A stretch of 64,000 nucleotides of DNA, taken from Segatella maculosa DSM 19339 = JCM 15638. Lineage in GTDB: Bacteria; Bacteroidota; Bacteroidia; Bacteroidales; Bacteroidaceae. Both the position numbers and the translations under genes were made by a program. Below the pieces are notes generated by a model. That model was not told where the DNA came from. It ran no database searches and saw only the letters and a list, made by a program, of their open reading frames with translations. This document shows, in pieces, positions 1 to 8,462 of the stretch (the stretch's first letter is position 1; every line of letters begins with the position of its first letter). The stretch spans positions 62,001 to 126,000 of the forward strand of contig NZ_KB908324.1 of the NCBI RefSeq assembly GCF_000382385.1. The letters run 5' to 3'.

Positions 1-23
1 AAGAAACTTAAAAAGAACGTATA

Positions 24-1928
24 ATGATTATCTGTTATATTGACAACAAAAAGGTATTTCCGAACACAACGGATAAAATAAAAGTCACGTATGAAAATCA
101 ATTTATCAAGGATAGTGGATCATACACTTATGAGATATCTTTCCCGATGTCTATTCAAGCAAACAAGGAGTTTTTCAAGAACATCAATCGTTTTGATGTG
201 AAGAAAAAGATACAGAGCTTTGAGAATTGTGCCCTGCTGGTTGACAATCGTCTGATTATCTCAGGCAAAGGGCATATTACAAGTGTCACGGCTGCTGCAG
301 TAAAGCTGCAGATTGCAGGAGGAAAGTCGCGCATTAAGTATAATTCTGCGTTCGAAAAGCATTTTATTGATGAAATAAAATACCCTAAAGTTGCGATAAC
401 AAAGGGAATAAATCATGAAGTCTACAATGAGTTTGGGATGAACGAAGTTATTGCAAGTGACAACTTTGGTTCTGAAATATTAGCTATTGATCTGACAGAC
501 TATTACTTTGTCGGACAACCTGATGTCGCAGCTTTCAATCCTATCAATGACGAAACGAATGAGCGTACAGCAAACCAAATTATGGGAATTGAATTTAACA
601 AGGTTAATCTCCAAGGACACAAGTATAAGCCTTCAAAGGCCTATCCCTATATGACAAATCTTGCAGTGCAGCCGTTTCTTATGTATGTGCTACGCAAAGT
701 TTTAGAATATGAGGGTTACAAGCTTACGCGTAATGATTTTGATTGTGAACCTTGGAACCGTCTGTTGATAGCAAGTGCAAGATTGGGTGGGAAAATTCAA
801 AATGCATTGCCTCATTGGTCTGTTTATAAATTTTTAGACGAAGTGCGCAAGCTGTTTAATGCGTCTATAATTTTTGATGATCAGACGAAGACGGTGCAAG
901 TACTTTCGCAGAATGAGTTGATTTCGAACAGTGCTGTATCATACCAGTGCGATGATGAATATTCAAGCGAATTCGATGAAGACGGGTTGGAAAATATTGC
1001 TACTTCTAATATAGAATATTCATTTGATGACTCTATTCATCGCGATGAAATAGATTTGCTCCCTTTAGAAATACTACATAAATATCCTGTCAAAGAGTTC
1101 AGATCATTGCAAGAGCGTAATGCTGCGATAGACAAAATGTCGGCAAGAGAGAAAAGAACTACTATTTTTAAAGTTGGATATGAGTACTATATTTATATAA
1201 AGGCAAGTGAAGAATTAAAGCTTAATGTATCTCATGTTTTATCAAGGTGTGGAATATTTGCACCTCTTGTGCGTGACATAAATAATGATACTTCAATAAA
1301 GTTAAATATTATACCTGTTGCAACGTATCAACGTAAGAGGTGGCTTGACGGTGAGGGAAATAAATGGATTAAGATGTTTGATAAAATTCCTAATGACCCT
1401 GTTATTTTACCTTCTATCAGCAATGATAAAGAGGCAGGCATTGACGATATGACCAAGGATGAAGAAGACGATTCCTATTATTACACCGTTGAAGATGCTA
1501 TCAAGAATGGTGTCAACAATAAAAAGGAAAAGGAAGAGGAAGAAGATGAAAAAATGGATGTTATGTTTCAATACCCCGTTGTTAGAAATTTAACAGGTAG
1601 AGGGTACATCGAATATAGCGATAGAGAATTTCGAGAAAAAAAAGGTAATCGTTATCCTGTGACAGGTGTGTTTGCTGTTGAAAAGCGGCCGTTCGGTTTT
1701 GGTTTATCTTCTGACAGCCCATTGTCACTATCTGCTTTGCCCCATAAGTCTATCAATGTTGATAGCAAAAATAAGCTGTGCATAAAATTTTATACAGATG
1801 AAATTCCAGACCCCTCAAAGATTTACAACTTTAGAAATAAGCTTTTTATTTGCGAAAAGGTTGAGTTAGAGATAGACGCAAATGGAATTTCTAAACAAAA
1901 GACGGGATATTTCTATGAGTTTCTTTAA
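24..1928 (+). CDS. Probable prophage structural (tail/baseplate-like) protein
   Basis: 634-aa protein without signal peptide or membrane segment. The N-terminal part (roughly 1-100) reads like proteins I associate with the late structural module of Bacteroides/Prevotella temperate phages (an IDN..VYP-like start followed by VTYENQFI and SYTYEISFPM), but I cannot name a precise family. A highly charged, acidic Lys/Glu-rich stretch lies around residues 475-515 and may be a linker. It is the last plus-strand gene before a convergent integrase about 105 bp away, which supports a prophage end. The start is the ATG preceded by an AAAAAGAA stretch; the upstream gene lies outside the window. Phage origin is inferred mainly from context. 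Confidence 0.5.
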   Translation: MIICYIDNKKVFPNTTDKIKVTYENQFIKDSGSYTYEISFPMSIQANKEFFKNINRFDVKKKIQSFENCALLVDNRLIISGKGHITSVTAAAVKLQIAGGKSRIKYNSAFEKHFIDEIKYPKVAITKGINHEVYNEFGMNEVIASDNFGSEILAIDLTDYYFVGQPDVAAFNPINDETNERTANQIMGIEFNKVNLQGHKYKPSKAYPYMTNLAVQPFLMYVLRKVLEYEGYKLTRNDFDCEPWNRLLIASARLGGKIQNALPHWSVYKFLDEVRKLFNASIIFDDQTKTVQVLSQNELISNSAVSYQCDDEYSSEFDEDGLENIATSNIEYSFDDSIHRDEIDLLPLEILHKYPVKEFRSLQERNAAIDKMSAREKRTTIFKVGYEYYIYIKASEELKLNVSHVLSRCGIFAPLVRDINNDTSIKLNIIPVATYQRKRWLDGEGNKWIKMFDKIPNDPVILPSISNDKEAGIDDMTKDEEDDSYYYTVEDAIKNGVNNKKEKEEEEDEKMDVMFQYPVVRNLTGRGYIEYSDREFREKKGNRYPVTGVFAVEKRPFGFGLSSDSPLSLSALPHKSINVDSKNKLCIKFYTDEIPDPSKIYNFRNKLFICEKVELEIDANGISKQKTGYFYEFL

Positions 1929-1961
1929 GCCTTATGCCTGATTTGTGTGTTAATTGTGTGT

Positions 1962-2012
1962 AGTGCCCACTTCTGCAACTTGCTGATTTTCAGTGAGTGT
2001 GCAGTTGTGGGT
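1962..2012. terminator. Imperfect hairpin between convergent prophage genes
   Basis: The 105-bp spacer between the structural gene and the convergent integrase holds an imperfect inverted repeat: CCCACTTCTGCA on the left against TGCAGTTGTGGG on the right, mismatched in the middle. It could end transcription from either side but has no clear U tract, so this is a weak call. Confidence 0.25.
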
Positions 2013-2033
2013 CTTGTGTGTATTTATAGCTGT

Positions 2034-3200
2034 CTATAAGTTGCCGGCGAAGTGCTTTGTCTGCTCGTTCACAACGTTATCTCTTTTTAGATATTTGTTT
2101 GTCACTGCAATATCGCTGTGCCGGGCCTGGTCACGTGCTACGACAATGCCTTCTGCATTTGCAAGGTCACGTATTCCACTATCTTTCAAACTGTAAAACT
2201 GATAGCTTGCTGGAAAATTCAAGGCCTTGCGCACCTTACCCCATTCCAACCGAAATTGATTGATATTGATTTGTCGCTCTCCTGGTATAATGTCATGTCC
2301 GAATACATAACAGTGTGACGGATAGCTAAAGATGTTTTGCTTGATCATGATTTTTAGCACAGCATCATTTAACGCTACATATTGCCCTTTGCGATTTTTC
2401 GAAACCTTTGCATCTATATATACAGTTTGATTTGTAATATCGATGTCACCGATAGTGATATGTCGCAACTCATCAGGGCGTATAAAGGTGTAATATTCCA
2501 TCATGCAGGCAAGATAGAACGGTGGATTTTCGCGTGATACGTATGTCTTTAACTTAGAGAGTGCTGCAGGTGTTAGCGCATCGCGGAACTTCTCTTGTTC
2601 CTTTATCATGTGAATTTGTTCAATAGGGTTGAATTCAAGATACTTGCGATTGACGAGCCATGTCGCGAATGTTGACAACCAGGTGCGATAGTTATTGCGT
2701 GTCTTCGCTGATACGTCTTTATCGAACAGCAGATAATCAAGAAAATCAATTGCAAAAGCAGTGTTGAACTCATTAACAACCTGTATCTCTCTGCCATTTT
2801 CATGCATGTATATTTTCAGCTGATTTAATCTACTTAGATAGTCGCGTTGTGTTTTTGCTTTCAATGTGCCTTTGTTTGCTTCAATGTTTATGCAATTCTC
2901 ATAACGCTCAAGAACGGTTTTAAAATCAGTATAATAGCGAGGGTTATAAGTTGTAACAAAAGGGTTCCAGCCTGCTTTCAGGCGCTTCATGATATTATGT
3001 ATCATTTCTGCAGCCATGTCCTCGCGCTCATGGGCACTTTTATAACGATTTAACATGTACTTTTTTCGCTGCATCTTATTAGTTGCTGGGTTAAAAACGG
3101 TGAAATCTACATACCAATCTTTACCCTTGTGCAGGCGAGGGTAGGTGAAATCTACAATACTATCGAAGAAGCGAGTTGATGTTGAATTTTCAAAATACAT
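2034..3200 (-). CDS. Tyrosine recombinase / phage integrase
   Basis: 388-aa site-specific tyrosine recombinase. An N-terminal SAM-like core-binding region (about 80-190) is followed by the catalytic domain: Arg in IRPDELRHITIGDI (box I), Lys in VSKNRKGQYV, then ARHSDIAVTNKYL, which supplies the His and the Tyr nucleophile. The usual HxxR box reads YSLKDSGIRDL, a degenerate form that I believe is common in Bacteroidetes integrases. The gene starts about 120 bp from the 3' end of tRNA-fMet and is transcribed in the same direction, the classic arrangement for an element inserted in a tRNA 3' end. Its likely job is integration and excision of the prophage to its left. Confidence 0.9.
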   Translation of the reverse strand: MYFENSTSTRFFDSIVDFTYPRLHKGKDWYVDFTVFNPATNKMQRKKYMLNRYKSAHEREDMAAEMIHNIMKRLKAGWNPFVTTYNPRYYTDFKTVLERYENCINIEANKGTLKAKTQRDYLSRLNQLKIYMHENGREIQVVNEFNTAFAIDFLDYLLFDKDVSAKTRNNYRTWLSTFATWLVNRKYLEFNPIEQIHMIKEQEKFRDALTPAALSKLKTYVSRENPPFYLACMMEYYTFIRPDELRHITIGDIDITNQTVYIDAKVSKNRKGQYVALNDAVLKIMIKQNIFSYPSHCYVFGHDIIPGERQININQFRLEWGKVRKALNFPASYQFYSLKDSGIRDLANAEGIVVARDQARHSDIAVTNKYLKRDNVVNEQTKHFAGNL

Positions 3201-3277
3201 TTTTTTACATTGTTTGCTTTCACAACCAATGCAGTTTATATTTTGTACTAAATTTGTCCCTTGTTTTTTGAACTAAA

Positions 3278-3312
3278 TCACCCGAAAGGCCTGTATGAGC
3301 GCTTTCGGGTGA
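3278..3312 (-). terminator. Hairpin just 3' of tRNA-fMet
   Basis: A perfect 11-bp inverted repeat (TCACCCGAAAG / CTTTCGGGTGA, 13-nt loop) begins 8 bp beyond the tRNA 3' end. On the minus strand it is followed by a weak T-rich stretch (TTTAGTT), so it may terminate the tRNA transcript. It also lies where an attachment site would be expected. Confidence 0.4.
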
Positions 3313-3319
3313 GGGGAAG

Positions 3320-3392
3320 TTGCGGAGGCAAGACTCGAACATGCGACCTCCAGGTTATGAGCCTGGCGAGCTACCAACTGCTCCACTCCGCG
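3320..3392 (-). tRNA. tRNA-fMet (initiator, anticodon CAU)
   Basis: 73-nt tRNA with no encoded CCA. The acceptor arm CGCGGAG/CTCCGCA leaves C1 unpaired against A72, and the D stem GAGC/GCTC gives A11-U24; both are initiator hallmarks. The anticodon loop is CTCATAA. The anticodon stem CCAGG/CCTGG has A29-U41 followed by two G-C pairs, rather than the three consecutive G-C pairs of the E. coli initiator. The T stem has one U-U mismatch (positions 52-62). Confidence 0.93.
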
Positions 3393-3458
3393 ATGTTAAA
3401 CGTTGCAAATCAAGAGCATATGATGTTGATTTCAATCCCTTTTTCTTGATTGCGAGTG

Positions 3459-3490
3459 CAAAGGTACGGCATATTTCTGTAACAACCAAA
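3459..3490 (-). promoter_or_regulatory. Bacteroidetes-type promoter of tRNA-fMet
   Basis: On the minus strand TTTG (3490-3487), a 20-bp gap and TACCTTTG (3466-3459) match the -33/-7 consensus exactly. The predicted start lies about 60 nt before the mature tRNA 5' end. Confidence 0.75.
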
Positions 3491-3536
3491 TTTTTTCTGT
3501 GTATTTTTTGTATGACTTCATTTTTTATGCCATCTG

Positions 3537-3568
3537 TTTGGTCGTTTAAAATAAACGCTCTATTTTTG
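3537..3568 (+). promoter_or_regulatory. Promoter of the TetR-family gene
   Basis: TTTG at 3537-3540, a 20-bp gap and TATTTTTG at 3561-3568 fit the Bacteroidetes -33/-7 consensus. The -7 box overlaps the left arm of a palindromic operator. Confidence 0.7.
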
Positions 3569-3592
3569 CACACATAGTTTATTGTGTGCAAA
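3565..3592. promoter_or_regulatory. Palindromic operator candidate for the TetR-family regulator
   Basis: Perfect 10-bp inverted repeat TTTGCACACA-N8-TGTGTGCAAA, ending 21 bp before the tetR-like start codon. It overlaps the -7 box and the expected transcription start, as in autorepressed TetR systems. That this regulator binds it is inference. Confidence 0.65.
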
Positions 3593-3613
3593 TAGAAGCT
3601 GAAGTGAGTTAAT

Positions 3614-4207
3614 ATGTCAATATCAAAAACAAGACAAAGATTAGTAGATGTGGCGCGACAACTGTTTGCCAAGAACGGTATTGCCAATACGACGATGAAC
3701 GATATTGCCGTTGCTTCTGGCAAAGGACGCCGAACATTATATACCTATTTCAATCGGAAAGAGGACGTTTATTCGGCGGTCATTGAGTCGGAATTAGAGC
3801 GTTTGTCCGACAAGTTGGACGAAGTGGCGTGCATGAAGATGCGTCCGCAGGATAAAATCATAGAACTTATCTACACCCACCTGAGTATGATTCGTGAAAC
3901 GGTAGTAAGGAATGGTAACCTTCGCGCTGAGTTTTTCCGTAATATTTGGATGGTGGAGAAAGTGAGAAAGAACTTCGATGAGGACGAAATCGAACTGTTT
4001 CGCAAGGTATATGCCGAGGGAAAGGCTGACGGTGAGTTTGATATCGACAGTGTAGACCTCGTGGCCGACATTACCCACTACTGTATCAAGGGACTTGAAG
4101 TGCCGTTCATCTATGGCCGACTGGGCCACGGTCTGACCGAGGAAACCAGTAAACCGCTTGTCGCCAAGGTGGTCTACGGTGCTTTGGGTAAGTCGATTGC
4201 AAGGTGA
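3614..4207 (+). CDS. TetR/AcrR-family transcriptional regulator
   Basis: 197-aa one-component regulator. The N-terminal helix-turn-helix (about 8-55) is typical of the family: ARQLFAKNGIANTTMNDIAV followed by the KGRRTLYTYFNRKEDVY recognition segment. The C-terminal helical ligand-binding and dimerisation half is not diagnostic of a ligand. A perfect palindrome overlapping its promoter suggests autorepression. The only plus-strand gene downstream is the helicase, 147 bp away, with no obvious shared function. No efflux pump or fatty-acid gene, the usual partners, lies next to it, so its targets are probably elsewhere. Confidence 0.88.
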   Translation: MSISKTRQRLVDVARQLFAKNGIANTTMNDIAVASGKGRRTLYTYFNRKEDVYSAVIESELERLSDKLDEVACMKMRPQDKIIELIYTHLSMIRETVVRNGNLRAEFFRNIWMVEKVRKNFDEDEIELFRKVYAEGKADGEFDIDSVDLVADITHYCIKGLEVPFIYGRLGHGLTEETSKPLVAKVVYGALGKSIAR

Positions 4208-4354
4208 TATGTTTCCTTTTCTTACCCCATGTAGTATAGTTTCCTGTGTGATTTCTGTGTCAGAATATGTGTTTGGCGTACTTCGTACGGACGCTTCCGG
4301 CCAAATAAATTGTAGAATTAAAGAGAAACGAGTTGCCTTGTTGCAGAAACGGTG

Positions 4355-7141
4355 ATGTGCCAAATGGAAACTTCTAACATGATATTGCTCAAAGGAGAGC
4401 CTAAGACATTTCAAATCAAGTCTGTCAAGAAAGATAATAGAAATGTCTTTTGGGTGACTTTTTCTGATAAACGAACCTTTCCTTATCGTCAGAGAGACAT
4501 TGTTTTTCTCTCTTCGTCTGTTGAAATAAACGTGGAAGACAGCCATTTGACTCGGGCAGATAGGCGTTTAAGTCCCAAAAGAGCATGGGTCTTCACGCAT
4601 GGTTTCAAGAAGTTCTATCGTCTTGAGTTTGATAATGGCATAAGAGAATATAAAGATAGTGATCTGAAAGTAGAAAAATCAGTCTTATCTGATAAGAAAG
4701 CTTTGCACATTTTTCTTTACCTTAAAGAGGTCTCCAGCGTAAATACAATACCAACAGAGACCGGTTTGATTTCTCTTTTTACAAAATATCAGCAGCTAAA
4801 CTTTATCGAAGAAGACTGCACAATGGCTACTTTTCTTAAACCTTCACTGCTAAAAGTGCATAAAGGTTTAGGAATTTATCTGTTTCCTTTCAGGAGTAAT
4901 CGTAGTCAGATGATAGCGGTCCGGTCTGCTTTCAGCAGCCAAATCAGTGTTATTCAAGGGCCTCCGGGAACGGGAAAGACGCAGACTATTCTGAATATCA
5001 TTGCGAATATTGTCGCAACGGGTAAGTCGGTATTGGCTGTTAGCAATAATAATGCGGCGGTAGAAAACGTACGTGAGAAGTTGGAACAAGTGGGTTTTGG
5101 CTTTCTTGTGGCCTCTTTGGGACGCTCTGAAAAGCAGCAATTGTTTATTGAAAAAGGACAAGTCGGCTATCCCGACATGAGAGATTGGAGTTTGGAAAAC
5201 TACAACGAAGAAACAAAAGTACTTCATGGCTTGAACGAAAAAGTAGGAAACGTCTTTCTCAAACAAGAGCAATTAGCTCAAAACAGGCTTTTAATGGAAA
5301 GCTTGTTAACCGAACGATCTCATTTCTTATCAGAGCATAACTATGATGAGATGCGGCTGGAAAGCTATAAAAAAGGCCCATCAGATAGATTGATGAAGAT
5401 GTGGTTGGAGTTGGAAAGCGAAGCCGAAGCGTGCGAGTTGGCAGAGAATTCGCCTTTGAAGCGACTCATTAGGTTTCTCCATAAAATAAGAAGAAGATTT
5501 CTGTTACGTATCATCTATTCCATCAAGCATGTTCAAGACAGAAAGGTTTTGTTGGCGGATATGAAAGCATTATACTATGTTTGTAAACTGAAAGAACTGC
5601 AGTGTGACATAGAAGTGGCTGAAACATTCTTGCAAGAAACAAAGGCCGACGAATTATTGGAAGCCCAGACGAAGACATCTTTGGCCTTGTTGAAACATCA
5701 CTTATCCTTGAAATATAAGGGTACAAACATCAGGCCGCGCTTCGAATCCAATGACCTCTATCGTAAATCTGATGAAATAGCAAAGGAATATCCTGTTGTT
5801 TTGAGTACGACATTCTCTGCCCGGAACACATTACCCGGTCATATCTTCGATTATCTCATCATGGATGAAGCCTCACAGGTCTCTGTTGATTCGGCTGTTT
5901 TGGCTTTATCGGTTGCTCGTAATGCCGTCATTGTGGGCGATGTCTTGCAACTTTCGCATATTGTAGACAAGGAGGAAAGGCCCAACTTACTTAAAATCAA
6001 CCACGAGTTTGGCATACCCGAAGCCTATAATTGTCTCGAACAGAGTTTTCTGTCTTCTGTTCTTCATGTGTTACCCCACGCACCTCAGATTTTATTGCGG
6101 GAGCATTACCGTTGCGAACCGGTTATTATTGACTTCTGTAATCAGAAGTTTTATGGTGGAAATCTCATTATTATGTCAACCTCAAAAGGTGGTGAAACGG
6201 CTATGAAGGTGGTAAAAACGGTGCCGGGAAACCTGCATCGAAAGATTTATGATAGCCAATCCGGCCGATGGGAAACCTTTAATCAGCGTGAGAACGACGA
6301 GCTTCAACATCTCTTAATGGCCGAACCTGAGCTTGAAAAAGACCTTGGTGTCATTACTCCTTACCGTGGACAAGTGCACCTTTTGCGGCGGAATATAAGT
6401 AATAAACTTGTGGAAATAGACACTATTCATAAGTATCAAGGCCGTGAAAAGGATACAATTGTCTTTAGTACGGTCTTGAGTCAATACGACGATTTCTGTG
6501 ATAATCCGAACCTTGTCAACGTGGCTGTGTCGCGTGCCAAGCGATGTTTTGTCTTGATAACAAATGGAAATGAAACGACAAAACCGTCTGTCATAGGCGA
6601 TTTAATCAATTATATCCAGTATCATGGCGTGATAGTAGAGAGCAAACTCCATTCTATTTTCGACTTGTTGTACTCATCTTATGCCCAACAGCGCATGCAT
6701 TATCTGGCAGGTAAGCCCAAAGTGTCAGATTATGACTCGGAGAATATTGCCTATAATGTGCTTTTAACGATATTGAAAACGCATAAAGTGTGGAATGTCC
6801 TGCATGCTTTTCCGCATTATCCTCTCTATGATTTGATTCGTGACCTATCCGGTTTGACGGATAAACAGCATCGTTTTGTGGCGAGCCCAATGGCTCATGT
6901 GGATTTTCTTATTAGCAACCGAGTTACCAAACAGCCTGTTCTTGCAATTGAAGTCAATGGCTTTTCCTATCACCATAAGGGTACGGCACAGGCCGAACGT
7001 GATGCTATAAAGCGCTCAATTCTCAGTGCAAAGGGCATTCGGTTGCTGGAGTTAGACACGGTTGGCAGCGGAGAAATCGAGGAAGTGGAGGCCGTGTTGA
7101 CAAACGAACTTGGCCGGATTGGCACACCTGATGAGGCATGA
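4355..7141 (+). CDS. Superfamily I DNA/RNA helicase with C-terminal nuclease-like (DUF2726/Vsr-like) domain
   Basis: About 928 aa. Walker A GPPGTGKT lies near residue 202, the Walker B/motif II variant IMDEASQ near 502, LREHYRC near 582, and TIHKYQGREKDTIVFS then NVAVSRAKRCFVL near 690-730; these are motifs of COG1112 (DNA2/UPF1-like) helicases. A long helical insertion (about 260-460) separates Walker A from motif II. Near 847-868, HVDFLIS followed by LAIEVNGFSYH looks like a PD-(D/E)xK-type nuclease core of the DUF2726/very-short-patch-repair kind. Such stand-alone helicase-nucleases are often found among defence genes, but this is not proven here. A GTG at 4352 and an ATG at 4364 are alternative starts. 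Base composition looks more AT-rich than the operons to its right. Confidence 0.8.
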   Translation: MCQMETSNMILLKGEPKTFQIKSVKKDNRNVFWVTFSDKRTFPYRQRDIVFLSSSVEINVEDSHLTRADRRLSPKRAWVFTHGFKKFYRLEFDNGIREYKDSDLKVEKSVLSDKKALHIFLYLKEVSSVNTIPTETGLISLFTKYQQLNFIEEDCTMATFLKPSLLKVHKGLGIYLFPFRSNRSQMIAVRSAFSSQISVIQGPPGTGKTQTILNIIANIVATGKSVLAVSNNNAAVENVREKLEQVGFGFLVASLGRSEKQQLFIEKGQVGYPDMRDWSLENYNEETKVLHGLNEKVGNVFLKQEQLAQNRLLMESLLTERSHFLSEHNYDEMRLESYKKGPSDRLMKMWLELESEAEACELAENSPLKRLIRFLHKIRRRFLLRIIYSIKHVQDRKVLLADMKALYYVCKLKELQCDIEVAETFLQETKADELLEAQTKTSLALLKHHLSLKYKGTNIRPRFESNDLYRKSDEIAKEYPVVLSTTFSARNTLPGHIFDYLIMDEASQVSVDSAVLALSVARNAVIVGDVLQLSHIVDKEERPNLLKINHEFGIPEAYNCLEQSFLSSVLHVLPHAPQILLREHYRCEPVIIDFCNQKFYGGNLIIMSTSKGGETAMKVVKTVPGNLHRKIYDSQSGRWETFNQRENDELQHLLMAEPELEKDLGVITPYRGQVHLLRRNISNKLVEIDTIHKYQGREKDTIVFSTVLSQYDDFCDNPNLVNVAVSRAKRCFVLITNGNETTKPSVIGDLINYIQYHGVIVESKLHSIFDLLYSSYAQQRMHYLAGKPKVSDYDSENIAYNVLLTILKTHKVWNVLHAFPHYPLYDLIRDLSGLTDKQHRFVASPMAHVDFLISNRVTKQPVLAIEVNGFSYHHKGTAQAERDAIKRSILSAKGIRLLELDTVGSGEIEEVEAVLTNELGRIGTPDEA

Positions 7142-7851
7142 TGCAATGCCACTCCCGCTGATCAGAAAGACTGCTTGCTGTACCATGGCAAACCATTGGG
7201 GACAAATTGATGTGAAATCGATGATAAACAGGTGTTCAAGATGATTTCCTGTGCTCCAAGGATAGCCTGCATAATAAGCCGACCACATTATGGTTAAGGA
7301 CGTATATGGTTAGAGACGCGCATCTCGCCCCATTATATGAAAAACTTTGACAATAGGTCTTGCCTTATTCACGTATTTGAATCGAGAAACATCGGTGGCG
7401 GAAATACGCGAGTTACGCGCCTATTTTGTAATTCATTGTTAGACGGTCAGTTATCGAATTCATTTGTTTTGAAAACGGATTTCAGGGCAGAGCGACAGGT
7501 AAAATCATTGGAATAAGAAACCAAAATGGGCCATCTAATGGTATCAAATGGGTCATTTAAGCATACAAAGTGGGCTGTTTAGTGCAGTAGAATGGGCAAT
7601 ATTGCTTTGCAAAATGTCAGAAATAGCGGATTTGTGATGGACATATTGTTTTGAAATTCCCGTTTTCTATTTTTCCATTTCTATTTGATGGCGTCAAGAA
7701 ATGTTAAAAACAGGGAAAGAAAACGGACAAAATAAGACGATAATCTTGGCTCATCTAAAAGGAGAAAAGTCCAATTTATAGAACTGTCTTCTTGTATATT
7801 ACAAAAAGGAATAAGACAAACGAAAACAGATTTTGAACCTTATAAAAATAG
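7142..7851. other. AT-rich non-coding spacer between convergent genes
   Basis: About 770 bp separate the helicase stop from the oxidoreductase operon end. I see no convincing gene. It contains a 22-bp-phase repeat array (7519-7628), a 9-bp inverted repeat CCGTTTTCT/AGAAAACGG (7660-7668 and 7718-7726) and, at its right edge, a strong terminator. Confidence 0.5.
7519..7628. repeat. 22-bp-phase intergenic array A (5 units)
   Basis: Five consecutive 22-bp units; the trinucleotide GGG (GTC in the last) sits at the same place in each: AAAATGGGCC, CAAATGGGTC, CAAAGTGGGC, AGAATGGGCA, CAAAATGTCA. The units are degenerate and contiguous, with no spacers. Confidence 0.7.
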
Positions 7852-7878
7852 AAAAGAAGCCATTTGCTGGCTTCTTTT
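7852..7878 (-). terminator. Rho-independent terminator of the ferredoxin oxidoreductase operon
   Basis: 10-bp stem AAAAGAAGCC/GGCTTCTTTT with a 7-nt loop. On the minus strand it is followed by CTATTTTTATA; on the plus strand by CTTTTATG, so it may work in both directions. Confidence 0.75.
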
Positions 7879-7913
7879 CTTTTATGTTTTTTGCAAGTTC
7901 GGTCTCCCTCGCT

Positions 7914-8450
7914 TCACTCAATCAGCTTCATTCCCTCTTCAACGGCCTGCATGTTGAGCGGAATCAGCTTGTGGTGGCGCTCCGGCAGTGTTTTGTAGAG
8001 GGCCTTTTGCAGGCCTTCCGTACTGACGATGGGGTACACTTTGAGGAGCGCACCGAGCACGATCATGTTGAAAACCTTGGCATTTTTCAGTTCGGCGGCC
8101 TTGTCCATAGCGTCGATGCGATAGGTCGTTATGTCGTTACGTTGGGGAGGATTGACGATACCGAAGCCGTCGTAGATGAGCGTTCCGCTCGGTTTGAGCT
8201 TGGGCATGAACTTATCCAATGAGGGTTGATTGAGCACAATGGCTACGTCATACGTGCTGAGAATGGGCGAAGAGATGCGTTCGTCGCTGACGATGACGGT
8301 CACGTTGGCCGTTCCTCCGCGCTGTTCGGGGCCGTAGGCAGGCATCCATGTGACCTCTTTTCCTTCGAGCAGGCCCGAATAGGCGAGGATTTTGCCCATC
8401 GAGAGCACGCCCTGACCGCCGAAGCCGGCTATGATGATTTCTGTTTTCAT
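7914..8450 (-). CDS. korC: 2-oxoacid:ferredoxin oxidoreductase, gamma subunit
   Basis: 178 aa. The pyruvate/ketoisovalerate ferredoxin oxidoreductase gamma fold is recognised from IIAGFGGQGVLSMGKILAYS at the start and MPAYGPEQRGGTANVTVIVS after it. It is the last gene of a five-gene minus-strand operon, 12 bp after the beta subunit, and is followed by a strong terminator. With the alpha, beta and ferredoxin subunits it would decarboxylate a 2-oxoacid oxidatively to acyl-CoA, reducing ferredoxin, in the cytoplasm. The substrate (2-oxoglutarate or branched-chain 2-oxoacid) cannot be fixed from sequence; the symbol is a best guess. Confidence 0.88.
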   Translation of the reverse strand: MKTEIIIAGFGGQGVLSMGKILAYSGLLEGKEVTWMPAYGPEQRGGTANVTVIVSDERISSPILSTYDVAIVLNQPSLDKFMPKLKPSGTLIYDGFGIVNPPQRNDITTYRIDAMDKAAELKNAKVFNMIVLGALLKVYPIVSTEGLQKALYKTLPERHHKLIPLNMQAVEEGMKLIE

Positions 8451-8462
8451 GCGTTGTGTTGT

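Noticed and set aside
7833..8222. Plus-strand frame over the korC end
   Set aside because: Starts inside the terminator region and is antisense to the gamma subunit.
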